Assembly (NCBI GenBank): GCA_002305015.1 | Contig: DBPW01000027.1 | Location: 1 to 26,889 of the forward strand | DNA: 26,889 nt | Source: Bacteroidales bacterium UBA1410 | GTDB taxonomy: Bacteria; Bacteroidota; Bacteroidia; Bacteroidales; Dysgonomonadaceae | Direction of reading: 5' to 3' | In this document: piece by piece, positions 6,872 to 14,233 of the stretch | Layout: every line of letters starts with the position of its first letter | Position numbering within the stretch: position 1 is the stretch's first letter | Position numbers and translations under genes: made by a program | The notes under the pieces: model-generated | What the model saw: the letters and a program-made list of their open reading frames with translations, nothing else | The model's database searches: none | Told to the model about the DNA's origin: nothing

Positions 6872-7447
6872 ATGACAAAAGAGCCGAAAGAACGAATCAT
6901 TATGGGAATCGATCCCGGAACGCAAGTGATGGGATATGGCGTATTGTGTGTTATCGACAACAAACCTGTAATGGAAACGATGGGTGTAATACAACTCAAC
7001 AAGTATGAAGACCAATACTTGAGACTGGCAAAAATATATGCCCGTGTGATTGGTCTTATTGAAGAATATCTGCCCGATGAAGTAGCTATCGAATCGCCTT
7101 TTTTCGGGAAAAATGTGCAAAGTATGCTCAAACTGGGTCGTGCACAAGGAGTTGCCATTGCTGCTGCCATTTCGCGTGATATTCCCATTTTTGAATATGC
7201 TCCGTTAAAAATAAAGATGTCCATAACGGGAAACGGCCGAGCAGCTAAAGAACAAGTGGCTTACATGCTTCAGAAAATATTGCATATTCCCGACGAAAAC
7301 ATGCTGACCCAACTTGACGCAACCGACGGGTTGGCCGCTGCACTATGTCACTTTTACCAATCCGACATAGGAGTCGAAAAGGTTAAATACAAAAGTTGGA
7401 AAGATTTTGCGAAACAAAATCGGGAGAGAATAAAAAAAGAACCTTAA
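6872..7447 (+). CDS. ruvC: Crossover junction endodeoxyribonuclease RuvC
   Basis: The Holliday-junction resolvase that works with RuvAB in recombinational repair. With the start at MTKEPKERIIMG the protein is 191 residues. Motifs are IIMGIDPGTQVMGYGV (first catalytic Asp), VAIESPFFGKNVQSMLKLGRAQGV (catalytic Glu and DNA-binding loop) and LDATDGLAAALCH (C-terminal catalytic Asp pair). The frame extends 12 codons further upstream to 6836, but that ATG precedes the promoter element and adds residues foreign to the family. The gene is divergent from tRNA-Ala, and the HU/SPOR gene follows 37 bases downstream. No ruvA or ruvB is nearby. Confidence 0.94.
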   Translation: MTKEPKERIIMGIDPGTQVMGYGVLCVIDNKPVMETMGVIQLNKYEDQYLRLAKIYARVIGLIEEYLPDEVAIESPFFGKNVQSMLKLGRAQGVAIAAAISRDIPIFEYAPLKIKMSITGNGRAAKEQVAYMLQKILHIPDENMLTQLDATDGLAAALCHFYQSDIGVEKVKYKSWKDFAKQNRERIKKEP

Positions 7448-7472
7448 AAAGGGAATCATCCCGATAATTTTT

Positions 7473-7480
7473 TATCTTTG
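7473..7480 (+). promoter_or_regulatory. -7 promoter element directly in front of the HU/SPOR gene
   Basis: TATCTTTGC on the plus strand matches the -7 consensus exactly. The G of TTTG is only five bases before the ATG at 7485, so the expected start point falls at or next to the start codon. A small GGGA-ATCA-TCCC hairpin followed by an AT/T-rich run lies just upstream (7451-7472) and could weakly end ruvC transcription. Confidence 0.6.
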
Positions 7481-7484
7481 CCCT

Positions 7485-8474
7485 ATGAACGAACTCATAT
7501 CTCACATCGAATTTTTGCTTCATACCCATGATTGTGTAATCGTTCCCAATCTGGGCGGATTCGTGCTTAATGTTTATCCCGTCAAAAAAGACGGATGGGC
7601 AGCGTTTGATGCTCCCGAATGCGAATTGATATTCAATCAAAATCTCACCTACAACGATGGTCTGTTGGTTGAATCGTTTATGAAAACCGAAAAGATTTCT
7701 TTTGAAACGGCCCATAAACGTGTAGAAGCAGGGGTAAAGGAGCTGAAAAATGCTCTTCAAGAAAACGAAACGGTAGCTTTCGGAAAGCTGGGAACATTCA
7801 GCATGAATAAGGAAAGGCGCTATTTATTTACACCCGACGATACGTTTGTAAGACCCGAATATTTCGGACTTAAAAAGGTTGCGCTTCAACCGATGATCCA
7901 TGTGCAACCCGTTACTCCTCTCGCAGAAACACAAAAAATCCGCCGAATGACAGTACGGAAAGTGGGAATCGGTGCAGCTGTTGCAATCACAGTCACCGCC
8001 ATCCTACTGCTTTCTCCGCTGAATAAAAACAGTTACCTGAGGCAGGATGCCGAAATGACATGGAAAAGTAGTTTATTCAAAAATAATGAGGCAAAACCCA
8101 CCTCCCGTAAATCAACAGGGTTAACCAAGGGGATGACCCCGACAACTATCCTTGAACAACCTGTCAATGAAAAAACGGTTTCTCAGCCTGTTGCGGGAAA
8201 CGCAACTTCACAAAATTCCAACAATACATCGACAGATGTTGCTATAAAAAAATTTTATATAGTGATGGGCGTGTATGAGGTACGCAAAGTTGCAGAGGAA
8301 ATGAAAGCTATGCTTGAATCGGAGGGTTTCACCCAAACTTCATGGCTCGAACGTCCGGGCAGAATTGATGTTTATGCAGCATCATTTACCGATCCTGAAG
8401 CCGCCAACGATTTCCTGAAAAAAGTTCATTCTCAATATCCTCATCATCGCGATGCATGGATATTAAACTATTAA
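7485..8474 (+). CDS. HU-CCDC81/SPOR domain membrane protein
   Basis: A 329-residue protein of the Bacteroidota HU-CCDC81/SPOR family. Residues 1-135 form the HU-like part, with the typical start MNELISHIEFLLHTHDCVIV and the motif PNLGGFVLNVYPV. A single membrane segment spans about 159-179 (GIGAAVAITVTAILLLSPL region). A low-complexity Ser/Thr/Asn linker follows. A C-terminal SPOR domain (about 255-329, KKFYIVMGVYEVRKVAEEM through RDAWILNY) would bind denuded glycan strands of peptidoglycan at the division site. The layout puts the HU-like part in the cytoplasm and SPOR in the periplasm. What the HU part binds is unknown. The next gene starts one base after the stop, so the two are probably cotranscribed. 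Confidence 0.85.
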   Translation: MNELISHIEFLLHTHDCVIVPNLGGFVLNVYPVKKDGWAAFDAPECELIFNQNLTYNDGLLVESFMKTEKISFETAHKRVEAGVKELKNALQENETVAFGKLGTFSMNKERRYLFTPDDTFVRPEYFGLKKVALQPMIHVQPVTPLAETQKIRRMTVRKVGIGAAVAITVTAILLLSPLNKNSYLRQDAEMTWKSSLFKNNEAKPTSRKSTGLTKGMTPTTILEQPVNEKTVSQPVAGNATSQNSNNTSTDVAIKKFYIVMGVYEVRKVAEEMKAMLESEGFTQTSWLERPGRIDVYAASFTDPEAANDFLKKVHSQYPHHRDAWILNY

Positions 8475-8475
8475 A

Positions 8476-9312
8476 ATGGTTGAAAAACACGTCACGTTAA
8501 TTCCTTACGGTGGTTTAGCTAATCGAATGAAAGCGATAGAATCGCTTCTTCATCTTTTAGGTGATGCCGAAGCGGAAGGAATGTTTGTATGGTTTAGAGA
8601 TAAAGGGCTTAATTGCCGTTTCGATCAATTGTTTCAACCCTTGCAGGTAAAAGGATTGATTCAAAAAGAAGCAGCGTTTGCCGATCTTTTTTTATACGAT
8701 CGTCCCCGATTAAAGAATTTTTACATCCCCTCTCTCTTTCAACAACTCTTTTATCGCGACTGCCTTCACGAAAACGAGGTTACGCAGCGGTTTTATGGCC
8801 ATTTTGATTTTAAAGAATGGGTACGGACAAGGAACAACGTTTATTTATCATCCTGTATTTTGTTTTATCGTGATCCCCATAAAAGATTATTCGCCCATTT
8901 TCATCCCCTTCCCCTTTTGCAGGAAAAAATAGATGCCGTATGTGCAACATTCTCCTCATATACTCTTGGCATTCATATCAGGAGAACAGACAACACAAGA
9001 GCGATTGAGAAGAGTCCCACATCGCTTTATATACAAAAAATGGAAGAAGAAATCGACAAGCATCCCGACGTAAAATTCTATGTTGCCTCAGACTCGCTAG
9101 AAGAAAAAAAGCGGCTTTCCGTATGTTTTCCGAACAGGATCGTCACTATGGATAAAAGCACAAGCCGCTCTACAATAGAAGGTATGCAGGATGCTCTCGT
9201 TGAACTCTATATACTTTCGCGTACCCATGCCGTTTTAGGATCCCCTTACAGTTCGTATGCCGAAACCGCAGCCTTGATAGGGGATATTCCCTTTGAAAAA
9301 ATGACATTATGA
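8476..9312 (+). CDS. Fucosyltransferase-like glycosyltransferase (NodZ/GT23-O-fucosyltransferase superfamily)
   Basis: A 278-residue protein with the fold signature of GDP-fucose-using transferases. An N-terminal glycine-rich IPYGGLANRMKAIESLL (9-25) is present, and the central HIRRTDN motif (167-173) corresponds to the sugar-nucleotide-binding HxRR motif. The C-terminal region reads FYVASDSLEEKKRL and then DALVELYILSRTHAVLGSPYS (239-259), with Ser/Tyr near the active site. The family normally uses GDP-fucose, but substrate and acceptor cannot be told from sequence. No signal peptide or membrane helix is evident, so it would act in the cytoplasm or at the inner membrane. It starts one base after the HU/SPOR stop and has no polysaccharide-locus neighbours, which is unusual for such an enzyme. 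Confidence 0.7.
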   Translation: MVEKHVTLIPYGGLANRMKAIESLLHLLGDAEAEGMFVWFRDKGLNCRFDQLFQPLQVKGLIQKEAAFADLFLYDRPRLKNFYIPSLFQQLFYRDCLHENEVTQRFYGHFDFKEWVRTRNNVYLSSCILFYRDPHKRLFAHFHPLPLLQEKIDAVCATFSSYTLGIHIRRTDNTRAIEKSPTSLYIQKMEEEIDKHPDVKFYVASDSLEEKKRLSVCFPNRIVTMDKSTSRSTIEGMQDALVELYILSRTHAVLGSPYSSYAETAALIGDIPFEKMTL

Positions 9313-9334
9313 TGGCTGAAAAAACGATTTTTTG

Positions 9335-9342
9335 TATATTTG
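9335..9342 (+). promoter_or_regulatory. -7 promoter element of the tandem TonB_C gene
   Basis: TATATTTGTC on the plus strand is an exact TAnnTTTG match in the spacer after the glycosyltransferase. It is 46 bases before the chosen ATG at 9388. An upstream T-rich stretch (GATTTTTTG) precedes it. Confidence 0.55.
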
Positions 9343-9387
9343 TCGAATAATGAAGAAAGAAGTTTATCCGTTAAAAAGAGAAAAAAT

Positions 9388-10239
9388 ATGAACATCCAAA
9401 AATTAATCTGCCCAATAGGAATACTATTTCTTTTCCTTCCACTATCGCTTGCAGCAGCCCAACAAAAAAAGGCGCCACCGGCATCGGAAAGTGAAAAAAT
9501 TGTAAGCCAACCCGATATCGATCCGATGTTTACCGGAGGTACGGCTGCTATGCATAAATTCATTGTCTCAACATTAAATTATCCAAAAGAAGCTATTGAA
9601 AAAAATATTCAGGGATTGGTGGTTTACACATTTGTAGTTGAAAAAGACGGAACGCTTTCCAACTTTAATCTCATTCATCATGCCGATTCATTGTTGGATG
9701 CCGAAGCCCTGCGAATTCTGAAAGCAATGCCGCCGTGGAGACCTGCTAAATATAAAGGCGAAGTTGTACGAGCAGAAACATACGTGCCCATGTATTTCAA
9801 GATAAACAAAAATGCCCGAACTGCTACAAAAAAGGGGTCTTCTCAGGGTAGTTCTATTGCAAAAACCAATCCTGAGATATTGGCAAATGAAGAAATTCTT
9901 GCGATTGTGGACGAAATGCCCCAATATCCCGGCGGAGAAGAAAAGCTGACTGAATTTTTATCGAAAAAAATCATTTACCCTCCTCAGGCACTCAACAATG
10001 GTATTGAAGGACGTATTCTGTGCTCGTTTATTGTGGCAAAAGATGGTAGCATATCCAACATAGAAGTTTTACAAAGCCCCAATGATGAACTCAGTCAGGA
10101 AGCTGTGCGGGTATTGAGTCTGATGCCAAAATGGAATCCGGGAATAAACAACGGCGAGAAAGTTAACGTAAAATGCGTTCTCCCTATCGATTTCAAAATA
10201 GACGAAACACCCATTCCTCCAACGACGACAAACAATTGA
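9388..10239 (+). CDS. Exported protein with two TonB C-terminal domains
   Basis: A 283-residue protein whose signal peptide starts at MNIQKLICPIGILFLFLPL and has a predicted cleavage AAA^QQ, leaving Gln at +1. It carries two TonB_C-type domains. The first lies at about residues 40-145 (TGGTAAMHKFIVSTLNYPKEA through YVPMYFKI), the second at about 175-275 (YPGGEEKLTEFLSKKIIYPPQAL through CVLPIDFKID). Each repeats the pattern xYPxxAxxxxIxGxVxxxFxVxxDGxxSN. There is no cytoplasmic N-terminus or ExbB/ExbD-interacting membrane anchor as in true TonB, so it is probably a free periplasmic protein. The open frame extends 16 codons further up, but that lacks a plausible start and would bury the signal peptide. 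A strong terminator follows. Confidence 0.8.
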   Translation: MNIQKLICPIGILFLFLPLSLAAAQQKKAPPASESEKIVSQPDIDPMFTGGTAAMHKFIVSTLNYPKEAIEKNIQGLVVYTFVVEKDGTLSNFNLIHHADSLLDAEALRILKAMPPWRPAKYKGEVVRAETYVPMYFKINKNARTATKKGSSQGSSIAKTNPEILANEEILAIVDEMPQYPGGEEKLTEFLSKKIIYPPQALNNGIEGRILCSFIVAKDGSISNIEVLQSPNDELSQEAVRVLSLMPKWNPGINNGEKVNVKCVLPIDFKIDETPIPPTTTNN

Positions 10240-10249
10240 TTGCCCCAAC

Positions 10250-10278
10250 CATATCCAATACATCCGACATATCCAATA
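10250..10278. repeat. Short tandem repeat before the terminator
   Basis: CATATCCAATA occurs at 10250-10260 and again at 10268-10278, an 18-base period. The second copy runs into the left arm of the terminator. Function unknown; it may be slippage or a small duplication. Confidence 0.6.
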
Positions 10279-10311
10279 TCGCGAAAAGTTTTTCATTCGC
10301 GATATTTTTTT
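10275..10311 (+). terminator. Strong intrinsic terminator after the tandem TonB_C gene
   Basis: AATATCGCGAA (10275-10285) pairs perfectly with TTCGCGATATT (10296-10306) around a ten-base loop, followed by a T run to 10311. It lies 36 bases after the stop and faces the convergent lipoprotein gene. There is no T run on the other strand, so it should act mainly on plus-strand transcripts. Confidence 0.85.
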
Positions 10312-10337
10312 GTACCACCAGGAACAAAAAAAATTGC

Positions 10338-10952
10338 TTATTCCAGTGTTAAGTCAAATTCGCGCAAACCTTTATAGGTATAGACAAACAAACGAAAAGA
10401 AACGGAATCCGGGTTTCCCGGAGAACACAAACTCGTCACCAGAAACGAAGCATAAAAGATCTGCGGATATCCCGGAGGATCGTTATTCCGTGAATGGCTG
10501 AAATACAGATTGATAGTAGAAGAAGTCATATCTCTGAATAGTCCGATACGATGCGATTGGGAGTAATATTCTGTTTCGAAAATCATATTGAGATAACCGC
10601 CCTCCACCCACACGCTCTGTATTTTTACCGGATCGGTTGAAAGCTGCTGAGAAAAAGCCAACGGTTGTATGTCTCCGGTGAAAATATCCGACACATGGTT
10701 TACTTTTACGGTATCACCTCGAAGTGGTGTATAATTAAGGATTACACGCTGCCCGGTGTTGCCTGAATAATTTATCGGCTCCTTCGGAATCAGTATCCGC
10801 CGGTTATCAAGTTGAAAAGAAATACGTCTATCAAGATTGACAACAGTAGCAAAATCCACAAAAAAATCGTCAATACGTTCTGTTTCTTTCTCGCATCCGG
10901 TAGCAAGAAAAGAAATAACGATTACCAGGGTGACGAATAATTTTCTTTTCAT
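10338..10952 (-). CDS. NigD-like lipoprotein
   Basis: A 204-residue predicted lipoprotein: the signal sequence MKRKLFVTLVIVISFLATGC has a lipobox ending in Cys20. The mature part resembles the Bacteroidota NigD-like family. The N-terminal OB-like segment runs FATVVNLDRRISFQLDNRRILIP through GQRVILNYTPL and VKVNHVSDIFTGDI. The C-terminal domain begins VKIQSVWVEGGYLNMIFE, which resembles the NigD C-terminal repeat. NigD was named from a nigrescin bacteriocin locus in Prevotella, but the family is widespread and its role is not settled. It is the last gene of the PASTA - rluD - ddl - acyltransferase run, 15 bases after the acyltransferase stop. The family call rests on pattern memory and is moderately sure. 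Confidence 0.65.
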   Translation of the reverse strand: MKRKLFVTLVIVISFLATGCEKETERIDDFFVDFATVVNLDRRISFQLDNRRILIPKEPINYSGNTGQRVILNYTPLRGDTVKVNHVSDIFTGDIQPLAFSQQLSTDPVKIQSVWVEGGYLNMIFETEYYSQSHRIGLFRDMTSSTINLYFSHSRNNDPPGYPQIFYASFLVTSLCSPGNPDSVSFRLFVYTYKGLREFDLTLE

Positions 10953-10967
10953 TTTTGCCTCAACAAA

Positions 10968-12131
10968 TTACAGGGTTGGCTGCACACTTAGAAAATTTTT
11001 TACGGGATTGCCATACATCTCGACAATTTTTTTGCGTAAAAAAACCACATCTTTATTCTTCAGTTGAATCTTATCGATCTGTTTATCGACATACTCCATA
11101 AAAGCCTTTTTGTCTTCAGCTGTATATTCCGATTGAAATGAAGAAGAGTTTGTCATGAGATCGTAAGCCACATAGTTGAAGGGATAAAAAATATAATTCC
11201 TGTAAATTTCCTCATCGATAATACATGCAGCGGCTTCGAGTAACGATGATTTTGGCAAAGAAAGATCCGGTTGATCGAGTTTCGAATTGATCCCTTCTCC
11301 AAATTTAAAGTACACTCTGCCCTTGTATCCGTAAATTCCCGTCAGCATATTTTCAAGATCATCGGCAGGCGTTTTTTTATGGTGAGGATTATCGCGTTTT
11401 AATTGAAATTCCTTTGCTTTGAGAAAATCGCAAGGATCAAATTCATAAGAAATAGCAAGCGGAACAATGCGTAATGCTTTCAACATTTCAATAGGACGTG
11501 AACTGTCTTTCAATGTCATCATTTTCAATAGGCTCACTTGTGTATGATCATTGGAATCTTTAGCACGCCCTTCGCGCTGGGCAATCCAAATCGATTGATT
11601 CAGCTCCCTTACCGTATAATGAATGTATTCCGACAAATGCCTGGATGTCTCAAGCATTTGTCGCATAGGAACATTTCGTTTCACGATAAAACTTTTATTG
11701 AGCCGTACCAAATGTGTAATCCAAGGATATATAAGCAAATTATCGCCAATGGCAACCCCCGTTGTATCCATTCCTTGAAAATAAAGAAGTATATTCAGAA
11801 AAGCAGCATCCAATACAATATCGCGATGATTTGAAATAATTACATGACTCAACCCGTCTTTTATATTATCCCAATTAAACCCTTTCACTTCCTTAGTTGT
11901 ATTCGCTATAAACTGTTCAAGAACAGGATAAAAAACCTTGATTTGAAATTCATTTACGGTTTTGCAACTTCTCATGAGCGAACACAATTGTTCCCAACTC
12001 ATCGGTTTGATAACCGATTCAGCAGCTATTCTGAATCTATCGTCAGCAAGAAGTTTTTCGATCGTTTCGGGCACTTCGCTGTCGTAAACCGGACGAATAT
12101 CGTCGAAAGAGGTAGATAGAACAGATTCCAT
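10968..12131 (-). CDS. Glycerolipid acyltransferase (PlsC/GPAT-like)
   Basis: A 387-residue predicted membrane-associated acyltransferase that would transfer a fatty-acyl chain to a glycerol-phosphate or lysophospholipid. The first acyltransferase block reads VIISNHRDIVLDAAFLN. Here the His (about residue 102) is followed by Asp at +2 and +6, instead of the textbook HxxxxD spacing. Further blocks are GVAIGDNLLIYPWITHLVRLNKSFIVKRN and IWIAQREGRAKDSNDHTQ, the latter in the place of the EGTR motif. The ATG at 12131 (MESVLSTSFDDIRP) is chosen because it lies 10 bases after the ddl stop. The upstream ATG at 12185 would overlap ddl by 44 bases and add a low-complexity Ser/Asn/Lys tail. Exact acceptor unknown. 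Confidence 0.75.
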   Translation of the reverse strand: MESVLSTSFDDIRPVYDSEVPETIEKLLADDRFRIAAESVIKPMSWEQLCSLMRSCKTVNEFQIKVFYPVLEQFIANTTKEVKGFNWDNIKDGLSHVIISNHRDIVLDAAFLNILLYFQGMDTTGVAIGDNLLIYPWITHLVRLNKSFIVKRNVPMRQMLETSRHLSEYIHYTVRELNQSIWIAQREGRAKDSNDHTQVSLLKMMTLKDSSRPIEMLKALRIVPLAISYEFDPCDFLKAKEFQLKRDNPHHKKTPADDLENMLTGIYGYKGRVYFKFGEGINSKLDQPDLSLPKSSLLEAAACIIDEEIYRNYIFYPFNYVAYDLMTNSSSFQSEYTAEDKKAFMEYVDKQIDKIQLKNKDVVFLRKKIVEMYGNPVKNFLSVQPTL

Positions 12132-12141
12132 AGGTTTTATT

Positions 12142-13128
12142 TTAAAGGGGATTGGCTTTACTGAATTCGAATTCGATGATTTCACTCAGTATATGAGTCA
12201 GGGAAAGATTTGCAGCAGCCACTTGCTGCGGTATGAAACTGGTAGCCGTCATACCGGGGGTAGTGTTTACTTCCAACAAAACAGGTGTTTCGTTAGAAAT
12301 AATGTAATCGGCACGAATAATTCCTTTTGCCCCAACCCAATCGTATATCGATATGGTTTCTTCCCAAATTTTCTTGGTCATCTCATCGGAAATGCGTGCA
12401 GGCGTAATTTCTTCGACCCGACCATTATACTTGGCTTCATAATCGAAAAATTCGTTATGCGTAACCACCTCGGTGAGAGGTAAAACGCGTATTCCTTGCC
12501 GGGTTTTATAGCAACCACACGTGACTTCGGTTCCCGCAACAAAACGTTCGATGATAACTTCTGACGATTCGCGAAAAGCATCGGAAACCGCTTTTTCCAG
12601 TTGAGATGTTTCTTTTACTTTTGTTGTAGCAAAACTCGAGCCGCCGGCATTCGGTTTCACAAAAACAGGCAATCCCAAACGAGAAACAATTTCATTCGGA
12701 TTGAAAGAAGAATCTTTCTTTAAAAGAATCGATTGGGCCACCTTTATACCGAAACTTTTCAAAAAATGGTTGCAGATAAATTTGTTAAAAGTCAAAGCGG
12801 ATGCCAATACGCCACTGTTTGAATAAGGAATATGGAGCATATCGAAATAACCTTGCAACGTGCCGTCTTCTCCCGGCGTTCCATGAATGGTAATATAGGC
12901 AAAGTCGAACGTTATTTTCCGGCCATCAGCCGTAAAACTAAAATCGTTTTTATCGATAGGATATGCGTTATTCCTATACTCGGCCGACCATGATTCTTTA
13001 TCGATTTTTACTTTATAAACCTCATATTTCCCCTTATCCATAAAGGAATAAATTCCGGCAGCACTTTTTTCGGACACTTCTTTTTCTGAAGAATAGCCGC
13101 CCCACACAATGGCTATATTTTTTTTCAT
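12142..13128 (-). CDS. ddl: D-alanine--D-alanine ligase
   Basis: A 328-residue ATP-grasp enzyme making the D-Ala-D-Ala dipeptide for peptidoglycan precursors. The start MKKNIAIVWGGYSSEKEVS is the family N-terminus. Upstream in-frame codons to 13170 would overlap rluD and are rejected. Motifs: TIHGTPGEDGTLQGYFDMLHIP with the substrate Ser/Gly loop SNSGVLASALTFNK, the ATP-binding FVKPNAGGSSFATTKVKE, and the metal-binding C-terminus LLEVNTTPGMTATSFIPQQ. The gene begins two bases after the rluD stop codon, indicating tight coupling. It is in one operon with a PASTA protein, which in other bacteria binds muropeptides. Nothing suggests a D-Ala-D-Lac resistance variant. Confidence 0.94.
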   Translation of the reverse strand: MKKNIAIVWGGYSSEKEVSEKSAAGIYSFMDKGKYEVYKVKIDKESWSAEYRNNAYPIDKNDFSFTADGRKITFDFAYITIHGTPGEDGTLQGYFDMLHIPYSNSGVLASALTFNKFICNHFLKSFGIKVAQSILLKKDSSFNPNEIVSRLGLPVFVKPNAGGSSFATTKVKETSQLEKAVSDAFRESSEVIIERFVAGTEVTCGCYKTRQGIRVLPLTEVVTHNEFFDYEAKYNGRVEEITPARISDEMTKKIWEETISIYDWVGAKGIIRADYIISNETPVLLEVNTTPGMTATSFIPQQVAAANLSLTHILSEIIEFEFSKANPL

Positions 13129-13130
13129 AG

Positions 13131-14213
13131 TTACGATTTTAATTGCTGTGCAATAGTGTAAATACGCCATTTACGAATCACCTCCTGCATGTCGGCCGGT
13201 ATTTCGCTATCGAAGAACATTTCTTTACCGGTTGAAGGATGTATAAATCCTAATGTTTGAGCATGCAAACATTGACGGGGGCATGCGGCAAAACAATTGT
13301 AAACAAATTGTTTGTACCTGACAGAACGCAAACCGTAAAGTATCTCGTTTCCTCCATAACGCTCATCATTAAAAAGCGGATGCCCGATATGTTTCATGTG
13401 AACACGGATCTGATGTGTGCGTCCCGTTTCCAATCTGCACTGCACAAGGGTTACATACCCGAACCGTTCCAACACTTGATAATGGGTAACGGCGGTTTTC
13501 CCCATCTCACCCTCGGGGAAAACACGCATGAGCATACGGTTCTTGGGATCGCGACCTATATTTCCTTCAATGCGACCTTCGTTATTTTCCAAATCGCCCC
13601 ACGCCAATGCAATATACTGACGTTTGGTCGTTTTGTTGTAAAATTGAAGGGATAAATTGGTTTTGGCTTCCGGTGTTTTGGCAATAAGCAGCAAGCCCGA
13701 CGTATCTTTATCGATACGATGCACCATTCCTACACGTGGATCATCCAAACGAATTCCCTCCTCATAATTCAGATAATAAGCAATGGCATTAATGAGGGTA
13801 CCGGAATAATTTCCATGACCGGGATGCACTACCATTCCTGCCGGTTTATTCACTACCATCAGGTCATTATCTTCATAAACAATATTAAGGGGAATATCCT
13901 CGGGAATGATTTCCACTTCGTGACGTGGTTTGTCCATCACGATAGAAATTATGTCCATCGGCTTTACTCTGTAACTCGACTTTACCGGCATATCATTCAC
14001 CAGAATACACCCTGCTTCAGCCGCTTGCTGAATGCGGTTTCGGGAAATTCCTTCAATACGATCCGATAAAAATTTATCGATTCGCAGCAAGCCCTGCCCT
14101 TTATCGGCTACAAATCGATAATGTTCGTATTTTTTGCTCTCTTCCGATGCGACTATTTCGTCATCTCCTTCTTCCCAAAGATCGTTTATTTGATCAAAAT
14201 CTTTTTTCAACAC
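13131..14213 (-). CDS. rluD: RluA/RluD family 23S rRNA pseudouridine synthase
   Basis: A 360-residue pseudouridine synthase. An acidic N-terminal tail (residues 1-30) is followed by an S4 RNA-binding domain (about 43-90: LLRIDKFLSDRIEGISRNRIQQAAEAG). The catalytic domain follows, with DLMVVNKPAGMVVHPGHGN and the signature GMVHRIDKDTSGLLL (163-176), in which Asp168 is the catalytic residue. The later block LETGRTHQIRVHMKHIGHPLFNDERYGG is also canonical. Presence of the S4 domain and overall length fit RluD, which modifies helix 69 of 23S rRNA; RluC/RluA paralogues share the same motifs. It lies between the PASTA gene (20 bases upstream) and ddl (2 bases downstream). Confidence 0.92.
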   Translation of the reverse strand: MLKKDFDQINDLWEEGDDEIVASEESKKYEHYRFVADKGQGLLRIDKFLSDRIEGISRNRIQQAAEAGCILVNDMPVKSSYRVKPMDIISIVMDKPRHEVEIIPEDIPLNIVYEDNDLMVVNKPAGMVVHPGHGNYSGTLINAIAYYLNYEEGIRLDDPRVGMVHRIDKDTSGLLLIAKTPEAKTNLSLQFYNKTTKRQYIALAWGDLENNEGRIEGNIGRDPKNRMLMRVFPEGEMGKTAVTHYQVLERFGYVTLVQCRLETGRTHQIRVHMKHIGHPLFNDERYGGNEILYGLRSVRYKQFVYNCFAACPRQCLHAQTLGFIHPSTGKEMFFDSEIPADMQEVIRKWRIYTIAQQLKS

Positions 14214-14233
14214 TATCTTTCCGAAAAATTAAT

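Noticed and set aside
12132..12185. Upstream start for the acyltransferase
   Set aside because: It would overlap ddl by 44 bases and adds a low-complexity Ser/Asn/Lys stretch. The ATG at 12131 fits the operon spacing.
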